Of a stretch of 64,000 bases of DNA, positions 1 through 12,300 are shown piece by piece. The number at the start of each line of letters is the position of its first letter. The stretch's first letter is position 1. The stretch is from positions 3,828,001-3,892,000 of the forward strand of contig NC_046673.1 in NCBI RefSeq assembly GCF_003369915.1. Reading direction: 5' to 3'. Position numbers and translations under genes: made by a program. Origin of the DNA: Drosophila miranda. Its lineage: Eukaryota; Arthropoda; Insecta; Diptera; Drosophilidae. Under the pieces are notes generated by a model. It saw only the letters and a list, made by a program, of their open reading frames with translations, did no database searches and was not told the DNA's origin.

Positions 1-2293
1 GCGGAATTTTGGCGGGCGTAGGCTGCTCCTCCTCATCCTCTTCTTCCCGCTGTGCAGCAGCGTCCTCCGCGCCCTCGCCGCCCGCTTGCGCTTCCTGCGG
101 CACTACCTGCGTCACCTGCTGGTTCTTCCGCTTCCGCCCGTAGCTGCGCGCCCCAGGTGTCGGCCCGCCCTCCGCCAGACGACTGGCCTCCGCCTTGGCC
201 GAGAGACTGGCGGCTATCTTGTTGATGTTGTTGTTGATGCTGGCCAAATTGTTATTGTTGGCCCGTGCGGCGGCATTGCGGCCTCGTCGCGGCAGGGATG
301 TGGTCGTGACCGTTGCCGTGGCATCCTCCTGGTCGGTCCCAGCCAGCGGACCGGACTCGTCCACCTCCATGTTCGTCTCCAGTTCCGCTTTCTTGGCGCC
401 GCGAGTGCCACGTGTGGCCCGCTTGGGCACAGGCACAGGCACGGCCACGTGCACGGGCACGGCCGCGGCCACGGGCGATGTAATTGTATCCGCTGCCTTG
501 GCCCTGCCGCGTGTCCGCGTTTCTGTAACCGTTGATGGCGCCGCTGGTGCCGCATCCACATTGTTGTTGGCCTTTCTAGCCCTTCCGCGCGTGGCCCGCT
601 TGGGCGGCGGCTCTTCCACGGCTGGAGGCTCCTCTCCCGCTCCATTGATCCGGGTCACGTCTCCTCGGAGAACGGCCAGAATATCCTCTTGCAGCGGCCC
701 CGGTGCCACATCAGATACCGCCGTCCCAGCTGCAGCTGACCCTCCATCGATGGTCATCATCATGGACTCCAGGCGCGACTCAATGTCTGAGGGGGGCGCC
801 ACCAGGGACGAGTGCTGGCTCGACTCCAGGTCGCTGGTGATCACACTGGATCCCCGGCTCCGAATAACGCAGCTGTCCTCCTGCACGGCCTGCGCCAGCA
901 TCAGCGGCGTGCTGTTTCCCTTAGAGGAGATACTGCCCAGCACCGAGGACTGCGAGTCGAAGTCGTGGTCCGAGCGTGTGGTGGGCGAAATCACCGAGCC
1001 GCGATGAGGCTGGATTGGGATCGGCTGCGTCTGCTGCTGCTGCTGTTGTTGGTGCGGGGGCTCGTTGAGGGCCAGGTGGGGTGACGGCGTCTTAAACTCT
1101 GAGTTAGCCTCCGTTGTGACGGTGGCCGTTGCTGTGCCTGTGCCTGTGGCTGTCGCTGTCGCTGTCGATGTGACTGTCGCACTGGGTACTGTTCCACCGC
1201 TGGCTGTGTTGCTGGTATTGCAGTTGGTGAGCAGCTGCTGCTCCAACTGGGCGTGCTTGAGGTGCTTGTGCTTCTTGCTCTTGGACTTCTTTTCGCTGCG
1301 CGTCTCCTCCCCGGCTGCTTTGGCTGCCGCTGCTGCGGCTGCTTTGGCGATGGCGTGCCGGATCACGTCGGTCTTGATGATCAGCTTCAGGCGCTCCTTC
1401 GGGGGTTTGTCCGGTGAGATCTTTACAGTGCAATAGTTGATCTCTGGCGGCTCTTCCTCCTCCTCCTCCTCTTCTTCCTCGTCGGCGTCCTCCTCTGTCT
1501 CCTCTGGCAGACGCTGCTCTTCGAAGCTGGCGGCGGCGGCACCCGTTCCCTCGGCCCCAGGAGGTCGAAGGGGTTTCACAATGATTTTTGGCGTATTTGC
1601 AGGAACTTTTTCTCTCTCGTCGTCTCTTCTATCTACACCACCCGCTCCCACTGTTCCAGTCTCTGCTCCAAATGACTCCTCCAGGTGTTGCTGCTGGCTC
1701 TGGCTCTGGTTCTGGTACTGAAGGTGGTGCTGCTGATGATGCTGGAGGAGCTGCTGCTGCTGCTGGTACTGATGGTGCGCTGGCGAACTGCCGGGCGGCT
1801 CCTCGCTGTCCGTGCTGACCAAGCGGGAAGTGCCCTGCAAAAGTGATTGAAAATTCGATCCGTTTTTAGACTCAACTTCAAATTCAAATTCAAATTCGGG
1901 TTGTGTCATCTGATTCCTCCACTTTTGTTCTGTTCTGTTCTGTTCTCTTCCCCTTTGGATGGCAAATGTCTGGCGGTGTCGCGTTTCGTTTCGTTTCCCC
2001 AAGCGTCTGAAAAACTGCCGCTAACAACTGCGGCGACACTGACTGTCGAAAGAAGATAGCCACAAGGTAATAACAGAAGCAGAAGGCAGCGGCAGAACAA
2101 GAAACAGAAAACGCTAAGCAGCCCAGAAAGAAAGAAAGAAAGAAATACAAAAAAAACTCCGTTTAATGTAAAAGCGCGCGTAATTTAACACTGCCTTGTT
2201 GTTGCTGTCGCTTTCTCTTTCCCACTCGGGTGCCAGAACTGGCAAGAGAGAGAAAGAGAGCCGTCAAAAAGAGGGGTGAGTGAGCGAACTAGC

Positions 2294-2358
<65 letters not shown>

Positions 2359-4102
2359 TCGCTCTCGGAGCGGCTGCTCTCAAATCTTGAGGGTACTCCA
2401 CTAATGGTGGGAATATTAATATTTTTAATTCTGATTTTACTGATTGATTTTATTAACCGCAAGAGAAAACAAAAGAGAGCGATCGGAACGCCGAAGAAAA
2501 ACATTATATACATATATATGTAACTATTTGGGAATGTGGAATTTTTAAATATTGTAAACGAATCTTGCATGAATATGATTATATGTATAGCAGGACATGC
2601 CTGTATAGACTTGCAGCTGATACGATATCACGATATCTCAGATTCCAATATTTTGATGGTAAACCCATTTATGTACAAGTAAAAATCAATTTAAAGAACA
2701 TTATTCAAGATCGTCTGTGGCAACCTAAAACCAACATAAAACACAGAAACAGATAGGTATCTTTATAGCGACTAGTCTGCAATCAGCAGATCATTTCTCC
2801 ATTTCGAACTTTCGTCCTTCTGAAGGCTCTTTATCTTGCTCTGTGCTCCACAGGTGTTTCCCAATATTGATTCGTCGCCGTCTCGAATCAGATAGATAAA
2901 CGGAGACGGACTGCAGCCGACTCCTCCGGCTGCAACCTTCTTTGCAAGAACATAAAGTACTCTTTTAGTTTGGTAAGCCTCGAGGCAAGGCATTCCCCCA
3001 GATATTCAACAGTCCTTACTGCTCTTATTCCCCAATACCCGTGTCCACACAAACAAAACTTCGATTTAAGGCAGGTCTAAGGATTAGGGCTCTGATTATC
3101 CACACTCACCTTGGAAATGCGCAGCACAATGGGCGGATGCTCCGGCGTGCGGGATGCACTTGTGGGGTTCGTGGCGGAGGCGGATGGAGGCAGCGGCAGC
3201 GTTGTCGTAGCAGACGCAGCCGCGGTACTGGGCGCCGTTATGGGGGGCGGAAGCGCTAGACCAGAATCGGGACTGCTGCCTGCTGTCGAGGTGATGGCTT
3301 CTGTGGAGGTGGCAGCCACAGAGGCGGCCAATGCCGAGGCTGATGTAACCGTTTCCGTTGGGGTACGCGACTTGGAAATGATTAGATCCTTAGTGGGCGT
3401 GGGATACCGATCGTCCTCGTCCACCTCACGGTAGTTGACCGCCTTGCGGGTCCGTCCCAGGATTCGCGATGGCGGCGCCTCCGGCTTGAGCTTCTTTTCC
3501 TCCTTGGGTCGCTTTTTCTTGGTCGACCGGGGTTCGTCGCCACCCTCCTGATGATCCGCCGGCGTATCCATGCCGTCGCTGTCCAGACCGAACGCACCTG
3601 GCGTCGAGGGCGTCGCAGGCGTTGATGCTTTCTTCTTGGGAGATTTGCGCTTCCGCTCTGCGGAGTTGCCTTTGGCCAGCTTCTGTTTGAGGGTCTCGTG
3701 GGCGGCGGGCACGGCATGCTGATCCCGCATCGGCGACGTGTCGACGCAGTGCGGCATCTGCTGGATGATCTGGGCAATCACCTCGGGCGGCGCGGCGTTT
3801 CGTGACTTGAAGAACTTCTTAGGCTTGGGCGGTTCCGGCACAGACACGGACATGTCGTTCGGATCATGGTCGTAGGTAGAGGCCGGGCTTTGGGCGGGAC
3901 TGGCTGCTGCTGCGGCGGCCGCCGCCGCCGCTGCCATCGGATGGAGGGCGGAGAGTGTGTAGGTGCGGGTCGAGGTGAATCCCATCTTGCCCCATTTGCC
4001 CACGGTGCCCACGGAACGGGCCACTGTCGGCCGGTTGGTGTTTTCCTTCTCCTTGCAGAGGGAATCCAGCGGTACGACGATGTTCTTGCCCCAGCGCGAC
4101 AT
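1..4102 (-). CDS. Large low-complexity nuclear protein (5' part; runs off left edge)
   Basis: I do not recognise this gene. Coding exon 1 is 4102..3110 (331 codons, phase 0, donor AAG|GTGAGT). Coding exon 2 starts at 1834 after a TTTTGCAG acceptor and stays open to base 1. No ATG-to-stop ORF marks exon 2 because no stop lies inside the window. The N-terminus (MSRWGKNIVVPLDSL) is followed by a compact conserved-looking block around residues 25-50, an alanine run near residue 57, and Lys-rich stretches. Exon 2 encodes poly-Gln, a long Glu/Asp run, the block PPKERLKLIIKTDVIRHAI, an Ala/Lys segment, Thr/Ala repeats and several Arg-Gly-Arg blocks (KRATRGRARK, TRTRGRAK, LPRRGRN) that resemble AT-hooks. 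From this I infer a nuclear, chromatin- or RNA-associated protein. No catalytic domain is visible in this part. Confidence 0.8.
1834..1909 (-). CDS. Alternative first coding exon of the nuclear-protein gene
   Basis: An ATG at 1909 opens a 25-codon segment (MTQPEFEFEFEVESKNGS...) that reads in frame through the exon 2 acceptor at 1834 and into the main reading frame. This would give an isoform lacking the 331 residues of exon 1, transcribed from an internal promoter in the GA-rich region around 2.1-2.4 kb. Frame continuity is exact (75 bases, no stop). The peptide is repetitive (TTTGAA units), so conservation of this start is unproven. Confidence 0.45.
2296..2358. repeat. (GA)n microsatellite, about 60 bp
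   Basis: A nearly pure GA run inside the first coding intron of the nuclear-protein gene. Shorter GA runs and a CTTT/AAAG-rich tract lie close by. GAGA arrays of this kind bind GAF in Drosophila promoters, and this one lies 390-450 bp upstream of the alternative start at 1909. Confidence 0.9.
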
Positions 4103-4200
4103 CTTGGCGGGCTTCTTCGACTACTGCTGCTGCTCTGGCTCTTCCTTGTGCTCTTCCTGAGGCCTGGACTGGTTCAACGATTCACTGTCTTGGATTCTCA

Positions 4201-4560
4201 CTGGAAGCGAACAAAATGCATAATTAACTTAACCTTTTTGCAACACTGAAACAACAAATTTAACAACAGGAGCATCCTGGGGCGGAGCGAGAGAAATGCA
4301 GCAACAGCAAAACACAACAAAGCGTGCGACCGTATGCCAGCGATGGGTGGGAGCGAGCACACACTAGTGCACACCGTGGACTGTCAACGATTTCCAATTT
4401 TTATTGGATTCTCCAAACAAAAAAAAAACACACAAATCAATTTGTTGCACTTTTGCTCGCTTTGTTGCAATTGTTGCGGGCCGCTGGTGTTATGATGTTG
4501 ATGTTGCTGCTGCTGCTGCTGTTGCTGTTGCAAGTGTTGCATCTTGACGTTGGGACTTAC
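4201..4560 (-). other. Inferred 5' UTR intron of the nuclear-protein gene
   Basis: On the minus strand a consensus donor TTGAG|GTAAGT ends an exon at 4561, and a good acceptor GTTCGCTTCCAG precedes 4200, about 100 bases before the ATG at 4102. This defines a 360-bp leader intron that contains a (CAG/CTG)n run. It is deduced only from splice signals. Confidence 0.45.
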
Positions 4561-5318
4561 CTCAAGCAAAACATTTGCGGAGGAGAGGAGAGGTGGTGGT
4601 GGTTTTGTTGTGCTGCGTTTTGCTGCGTAAATGCATGTGTGTATGTGAGAGTAGTAGACAAAATCTCTGTTGCTGCAGCATGTACACGAACACATATGGG
4701 CATATGCGTGCGCGTGTGTTGCTAGATGAGAGTTGCCCAGTGTGCGTGAGTGCTTGGTGCTTGCTTGTTTGTTTGTGTGTGTGTGTGTGTGCGAGCGAGG
4801 AATGCAATAAAACAAACGATGTTTGCGTTTGCGTTCGCCTCTCTTTTGCTTATTGGCGCAATTTTGTGGCACGCACGAGTTCTGGGCGATAGTTAGTTTT
4901 CCACCTAAGTAAATGCTCCCCACCCCGCGCCCGATATCAATGGGGCTGGGACGTCGCCATCTGCATCATCGACTGCAGCGTAGTTTGTTGCACACACATT
5001 TCAACCACTTTTACTTTGCCTCAATGTTGCCCCAGTAGCAGCATCATCTCCGCGTCATGGCGAGAGTCGGGGCAGGTACAACAGAAACAACAACAAGACA
5101 TCTACAATTATAGCTGCTGTCCGTTCTTCTTCTTCGTGCGAAACTTTAATATTGCGTTTGTTGTGGCATATATGCCTGCCGCACTGCGATACATATGTGG
5201 GGGACGAACGGAGTTATAGCGCGCTACCAATCGATTGTATTTTTTACAATTTGTGCGAACAAATCTCACGGAAAAGTTTATTTTTCTTCTGTTTTCGCAG
5301 AAACTACGGATAGTGGGA

Positions 5319-5365
5319 CCAAATCAGTGTGACCGCGGATTTATCGATAAAATATACGGTGACCA
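5319..5365 (-). promoter_or_regulatory. Motif-1/DRE core promoter, probably of the nuclear-protein gene
   Basis: Read on the minus strand, 5335..5325 is CGGTCACACTG, an exact match to Ohler Motif 1 (YGGTCACACTR, bound by M1BP). Ten bases away, 5341..5350 is the palindrome TTATCGATAA, a DREF element. A further ATCGAT site lies at 5227..5236. Motif 1 plus DRE is the usual TATA-less promoter of broadly expressed fly genes, and the orientation fits minus-strand transcription toward the start at 4102. Confidence 0.6.
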
Positions 5366-5910
5366 TCAGAAATATACCGAAACTACTTCACAAATTTGAA
5401 AATATATCGTAAATATACTGACGAATTATTTGTATTTATATTGCATCTATTCCCCGTTTTTGATATTCGGTTGAATATTACTAGCTAGCTAGACCCTTAA
5501 TTATCTACATACTCGCTACATGTATATGTAATTATTGAATTATCAGGAATTCAATGCTGATTATGATTTAGTATTTGATGTGGGCTGGGATGGCTCAAAA
5601 GGGCATTTCTACATTATTTCTACATTGGTTCATTGGGCAAGAGGGTGAGTCCATATCGATTCTTAAAATATACTGAAAAATACTAGAACATACTATGAGA
5701 AGTATGAAATTTGTGATCTAGACATGATGGCAAGAAAATCAGTGTTACTTCGGACTTAACGATAAAATATACGTTAATTTTCGGTGGAAAATTAAAATGC
5801 CCCCATGGTCTACAATGAGTTAATCGTATTCCATCAAGGGTTGGAAACCATATTCCTCAATATTTATAATCGATTTGATATTACTAACTAGCTGGAACTC
5901 TTACACCTGA
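5319..5910. repeat. Diverged direct duplication (copies near 5319-5520 and 5735-5910)
   Basis: The stretch AATCAGTGT..GGA.TTA.CGATAAAATATACG recurs about 416 bases further on (5737-5774). The following ATATTACTA(G/A)CTAGCT segment also recurs (near 5480 and 5880). In the second copy both the Motif-1 and the DRE sequences carry substitutions. The rest of 5.2-6.8 kb is AT-rich and shows no coding signal. Confidence 0.55.
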
Positions 5911-6802
5911 TAACATAATTTTATCCGATTGAAACATCAATTTTCTACAAGATTGGCTAGTTTTGAATACTCAATTTTATTATTTTTTCATGAATAAGGT
6001 TTGAACAAATAAAGTCAAAACATAAAAAGTAAGTGTAAGCGGAACAAAACGTAAGTGTGTGGTCAACAGGTATCCGCTACGAGTACGAACATTTGTATAT
6101 CCTATTTAATTTCATTAACATTAAAATTCTGTTTTCCAAGCTAATTTGAAACTTTAGTAATGACTTCTCAGATTGACATGTCTTAAACCTATTAATACGT
6201 TTGATTAGTTTCCTGTACAAACACATATATCGATTCATATTCTGGGTCTCAGTAAGATATCCACTAACTGCCAAATATCGTTAATAGCTTTAAAACAGAG
6301 ACTGACTAGTTTCTGCATTCATTATAGCCTGCGAGGAAAAACATTTCCTGACTTATATCATATCCTATAATATCCATAAAAATTTGAAGTTGCCAACGGT
6401 AATAAACGCAAGTGTGTCAGGAATGAGTCTCATTATTGCTACCGATTCAGGACCCGATTCAAAGAGAGCTAAAAAGAAAGCGTTTACCGGTTCGGCCATC
6501 GATACTATCGACTGGGTACGAGAGGTGCGCGTCAAAAATAAATTATTTGAAAGCGAATGAGTGCCAAGGATATGAATAGAAATTTAATAGATTGATGAAA
6601 TTGATCAAATATACGAACAGTATATACTATACCTTAAATAGTCACCCTGGACCAAATTTTTCTGCAGAACCTACCTCTCCTGCTACTTCAACTTTTGCGT
6701 AGCACTGTGATTGGCAAACACAGGGCTTCATTTTGCTGTGATTCCATGCAACAGGCGTCAGAGGGCGCCCGAAAGAAGCGCGCAAATTTAAATGTATTCT
6801 GA

Positions 6803-6808
6803 TTTATT
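6803..6808 (-). terminator. Possible polyadenylation signal overlapping the Karl stop
   Basis: Read on the minus strand the 3' end is CAATAAATC: the TAA stop (6806-6804) lies inside an AATAAA hexamer. If used, the 3' UTR would be only about 10-30 nt. A more distal signal may be used instead. Confidence 0.3.
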
Positions 6809-9307
6809 GCTTAGTGATAATTTTAAACATTTCCTTCTCATTTTTGCGCCCATTCACAATGTAGGCCAACGGATCATCGCTGCTAGACTCCATGAGGTTC
6901 TCGCAGGCTGTCTGATTAATGTCGAACATGAAGGACAGGTCTATGTGGTAGCGCGGCAGCTTCTCACGCAGAAAGTTGACCACATTCTCTCCCAGTGTCG
7001 GCTCCCGCGACAGCAGCAGGGCGGACAGGTACCTGGTGTGCTTCTTTTTCTCGGCACAGTGCATGACCAGGCCCCAGCTCTGGTAGTCCGTGTCCAGCAC
7101 ATAGGTGTTGTAGACGCCCTCATCTGTGCGGAGTGGATAAATTTCAATATCTCAAAGCTGTACTCTGTACTCTGTTTCCCACTAACATATATCCTCGGTA
7201 TGCATCCAGTGGCCGGGATACTGGAACTCTGGTATCATCCACGTAATGTTGCCCTGCATCTTCTCCCGCAGCGGATCCTCCGCGAAAATGTAACTGAAGT
7301 TCATCGTAATCTGGCAGAGAATGAAGTAATTTCAAAAATTTTTGGAGGCTGTCGAAGGTTTCAGTGTACCCACATGCTGATCCTCCCCGGAGAAGCTGAA
7401 GTGACTGCGCATGCAGGCGTACTCCGGCAGCTCCTCCGTGGATGCGTAGTACTGGACCACGTGCCAGCAGCCCATCATTTTTGCCAGATCGAAGTTCCGT
7501 ATGGCCCGTACCTACAGGAAAAGAGAGAAACAGAGAGAGCGAGAGAGAGTGAGAGTGATATCGGGATGGTCATAGTAAAAATGTATGCATGTATGTGCTT
7601 GTACTCTCTGCTCTCCGCATAGAAAGTTGGTGGCAAAGACAACAGCAAGAAGAAAGAAATGTGGGAACGCGACGCGTCGAGAACGACCGCTTGATACCCT
7701 TTCAAATGCACCGTTCCTGTGTCAGCCATATGATAAAGTCATCTGATTTCATTCCAAGTGGCCTTTCTACCAAATATTGGTGTTCAGTCAATTGTTCATA
7801 TTTTAGCGGAGTGATATTTTGCATATTTTTTTCTCGATATTTAAAACCATATGGAAACATAAACTTCAACTTTTTCCAGTACTATCGCCAGGAAGCTATA
7901 TGGAAGAATGATTTGCTGAATTCTCAACATATATTACATATGATTAATAATCATGAATAATCGATTCCCCCTATTGATTATAATCAATAATTTATTCACT
8001 GATTATTCCTGTTCTAAAAGATCCCACCCATACAAACATATGTACATTGTACAAAGGTACGGAAATGCATTCTTGTCCGCGTTGCCAAAATCAGAGAAAA
8101 TTGTTAATACCTTCTTCAAGGGTAGAACTAACGGCGAGAGAGAAGAGCAGCGAAGAAGTACTGGCTACGAAGGAGCGGCGGCAGGCGGCGGACAGCAGAC
8201 GAAAGCAGTTAGCGCTGTCACTGTGATTGACTACTGACAGTCCATTGAGGAGTCAGAGTCGGAGTCGGACCCGGAGCCGTAGTCGTAGCCAGACTCTGAT
8301 TGATGCAGTACCCCCGTGCCCCAACCTGCACCTGCCGCTGCCTACCATAGGTGCGTGTCTTTTGTCTATTCTTTGTTGATTGTTTTCTTGTGGCTTTCTG
8401 CCTGCACTTGTGCACCTGCAACAAAGTGCAATTGTCGCCGTCGCCAGCAGAGAGGGACAGGGAGAGGAAGCGGGATCGGGAGCAGGAGCGGGTACGGGTA
8501 CAAAGACAGACAAGCGACAAGAGACGACGACGACGACGTCTGAGCCACTTAGAAAGTGTGATTGATTTTGGCATCAGTGTGAGCCCATTTCTTGTGTTTC
8601 TCTATGTCCCACTCATTCTTTTCGGCGGTGGCGCTAGAGATGGTCCATGCTCATGAATGGATGGGAAGGTGATCAGACATGGTAGGTGCTCGTGATCGCT
8701 CGTGAATGGGAAGTGGAAGCTTATTAAAGCTGCGCGTGACTAAAGGAAAGGTGAATATGAATGGAATAGGATATATGTATGTATATTTCGTGCTCTTGAC
8801 TGGGAAGAATGGTTATAGATGTGGTTTGATGTGGTGATTTATTGATTTGATTATGTGTCTCCCCGCACCACGCGGATAGTGTCATCTCTAGCCCTGTACA
8901 GTCTCATGCGAGTCTGAGTGTGCCGCGGTATGGCTGGGCATATTGATGAGCCGTTCGAGATGCTTTGCTGTGGCGCGACTGCTGTGCTTAGAATGAAATC
9001 AAAACGCTGCCAAAGAAAGTGATCCAGTTAGGAGAGGCGCGTGACCAGGGATGGGACCCGTCTGTCCGTCAACCCAAATTGAAATTCTAGGGTATTTCCC
9101 CTCCCCTCCCACTCCCACTCACACTTCTCCTCCCCCTCTGGCACTCACATGAGGACAGCGTTCGCGCTGATCCGACCGCCTGCGGCCCTGGTCCGTGTAA
9201 CTGTTGTACTTCAGCCAGGGGGTGCCAGTGCCGCCGCACAGGTGGACCAACTCCAAGAGCAGCAGCGGCACCAGAAGGAGCAGCGCAGCCTTGCGCAGGA
9301 AAACCAT
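6804..9307 (-). CDS. Karl: Lipocalin, Karl ortholog (246 aa, four coding exons)
   Basis: Secreted lipocalin, a beta-barrel carrier of small hydrophobic ligands such as retinoids. Coding exons on the minus strand are 9307-9149, 7511-7374, 7310-7187 and 7123-6804; phases agree and the total is 741 nt. Residues 1-25 form a Leu-rich signal peptide. Exon 2 carries the lipocalin G-x-W signature (K-M-M-G-C-W, G67-x-W69), and exon 4 carries the second conserved motif T-D-Y (152-154). Several cysteines are spaced for disulfides. Drosophila has three classic lipocalins (GLaz, NLaz, Karl). The name rests on Karl being the X-linked one and on the neighbouring genes, so the family is sure and the member is likely. 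The start at 9307 was chosen because it begins the hydrophobic core directly. The stop codon overlaps an AATAAA. Confidence 0.88.
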
Positions 9308-12300
9308 GATGAGACGATGCTGGGATCCAGGACAGAGAGAGCTCCTCGCTTTGATATTCCGCTGGGATGGGACGCGCGATGTCGCTGCCGTTGTGTTGTC
9401 GCTGGCACTGCGCCATCCAGGGAATCGGCGACACAGCCACAGCCTCCAGTCACAGCAGCGGAACGGAACGGAACGGATTCGGATGTTTTTGCGGATAAGA
9501 GGAGCCCCCATATTGCCACAGAGTTCTGTGGAAAGGCTGCTCTCTGTTGCGGCTGTTGGTGCATTATCGGGCGCATCAGGGCTGAGCACTTGGCCGTTTC
9601 CGAGCTAAACATTACACTTCATAGCGTCTACTCATTGTAAGCTGATTTTATTATTTATTCATATTATTCGCTTTAGCATTGATCTTATTTGTGCATAGCA
9701 CAAGTGTCAATGGAAAACAAATAGAAAATATTTATTGGTCTTACTGCAAGGCTACGGAAAGATTCATTGTCAGAGCAGTAAAAAACACAGAGTTGGAGAT
9801 GAAGAGGAGATGCCTGACGGAAATACTAATAAGGGCAGTGGATTCAACCTAACTAGAGAGAAGTTTGTGGAGAGAAAAGAATTCCATAGCAAATCCTCCG
9901 GATCTTAAGAGAGTGGATATTAATAAGATACAACCTCATAAAAAGGAAGATGTCTAGCAGGGTCCCAATTGAGTCCACGGCGAGAAAATATGAGGAATTG
10001 ATATGTACATATGCTAGCCGAATTATTTTAAGTGGTATAGAAATTTAATGTGATACAGTAGAGTTGTGTTAGTCTCAGTTATTTTTCGACTTAATATGGT
10101 TAAGCAACGAGCTGTTGCAGATGTGCAGATGTGGGAAAATTATAGGTCGATCCATCTATGTTAGCTTGAGTCACACAAAATTAGAGTATATGAATTCTAG
10201 CTGGCAAGTTTCTCCTGCAAGTACATATTCCTGTTCCCGCTGCTTCCTCACACTTGGCGGCTTCTATTGGGGCATCTCTTTCGTGGGGATTTTCTGTGCT
10301 GTTGGTGTTGCTGCTCGTTTTACTATTGGAATGTAATCATCGGACGGAGGTCTTTCTTTCTCCTTCTCTCTCTCTCGCTCTCGCTGTCACTCTCTAACAA
10401 ACATAGATGTGGGCGGGGGTGTGAGTAAGCTGTGCACAGTGATTGCCGCTCTTATCAATAGAGTACGAGCAGGCAGCATCAGCAACGTCCGCTCACGACC
10501 AAGTCCAGTCAATGCCTTCCGTGATCGCACACACACGCATGCACTGGCACTCGGAAACTGCCCACTTCTGCTGTGTGTTCGTATTGCGTGGCCCACTGTG
10601 CACTCACTCTCTCTTTCTCTCTCTCAGCTTCTGCTATGTGGCTATGTGTGTGTGTGAGTGTTCTCCACTTCCACTGTGCAAATATGTAAACACAAATTAA
10701 AATTTTGATGTCTGCATGTACCACTGTGGCTGTTATTGCCATGATTGCGTTTCACTGTGCACTCATCTTGGGTCCGGACTCTGCTCCAGGCCGCTGGGGA
10801 ATTATTTTTGGATGGCAATTGCACTCGAGTTCGGCATCTTGTTTTCACTTGTCGCGTGGCCGATGCGTCTTCCAATCTGGCTGCACTTCCCGGCTGCTGC
10901 CGCCTCGTACTCTGTCTCCTCGGTGTTGGGTCTCTTACTCGTACTCGTACTCGTACTCGTCCCGGCCCAAACGAAGGCAACTTTCTCGCCGAAGAGAGCG
11001 AAAGATGCTCATGAAATTTTGCTGAAGTGGGCGAGGGGTGTGGTGTGGTGTGGTGCAAGGGGCAGTCCTGCTGCATGCAGTTGTGTGTAGTATGTGCGAA
11101 AGAAACAGGAAACATTTGAATAGCCCGCAAATTTATTCTTTACGATCCCCAGAACACCAGATCTGGACACTTTCTCTTTATTGCGAAACTTGTTGCGCTG
11201 CATTTTCACGTTACCATCCAGCGGACAGGTAGCCACGGGACGGGACGAGACGGGACGGGACGGGACGGGTCTGGACATCCTCAGCAGCGCTTCTTCCGCT
11301 TGCGTCTGCTGCAGCAGCATCAGCAGTACATACATACATATGCATGTACATATGTACATATGTACATTTGTACATATGGATGAAGCTTCTGCTGTCTGGT
11401 TTCGTTTGGCCAGCCCAAAAACGGCGCAACTTTCGTCGCATTGCGTTGCGATGCGTTTAGGCCATGGCCATGGCCGCCAGTTCCGGCTTCTGCGTCCAAC
11501 TTCGTCTTCAACTCCAGCTCCAGCCCCAGACCAGACGGACTAAAATGAAAAGCGCCTTTTTATTCGAAGAAACAAAAACCACAAAAAAGGCTTGCTTCTG
11601 GGTCGGAGCTCTAAATACCCTTCAAGATCGATCAGTGTAATTGAGTTTCCAAAGAAAGTCATTCGATATATGTATGTAGATATCATTTAGCTAAGGTATA
11701 ATTAAATACCAGCTTGGGTTACCTCCAACAAAATGTATTACACCTATTCGAAAAAAAGGTCAGATTTTAATCTGTTTGGGATAAGTCAATCCAATGTTCA
11801 TCACCTGGCTGAAATACATATCTCCAAAAACAACTGAGATATTTTTGCATTTAACCGTATGGCAGCTGTCAACCCCTTTTGGCTGCGTTATGAAAATGAA
11901 GCCCCAAAAGTGTTCTTCGCACAAAGATTTGTTTATCGATCGAATGATTCCACGCCAGCTGAGGGCTTAAAAATGTTGTCGAAGTGCAAGTACAAGGTAC
12001 GTACATATGTGTATGTATGTATATACTCGTATGAATGTGTGCATGTATGCATGTGTGTATCCACTCGGCAGGGATGCTTCCTTCTCAGCGTGGCAGAAAT
12101 CGCGTCAGAATCAGAATACCCTCATCCGCAAGGGTATATCCAGAAAGAAACGAAACGAAGCGAGCGCAAAAGGCAAGCGAAAGAAATGTGTCTCCAGTTT
12201 CAGCTCTCTCAGCACCTCCTTTTGCTGCTCTCAGATAACTGTTTCAGACAATGTTTGTGTGAGAGCGCGGATGAATGAAATCTCCGCTCACGCATGGGAT

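Noticed and set aside
195..1007. 270-codon plus-strand open frame
   Set aside because: Opposite strand of exon 2 of the nuclear-protein gene, whose frame is open across the whole stretch and joins exon 1 in phase.
6792..7622. 276-codon plus-strand open frame over the lipocalin exons
   Set aside because: Antisense shadow of Karl; the minus strand has the lipocalin motifs and splice signals.
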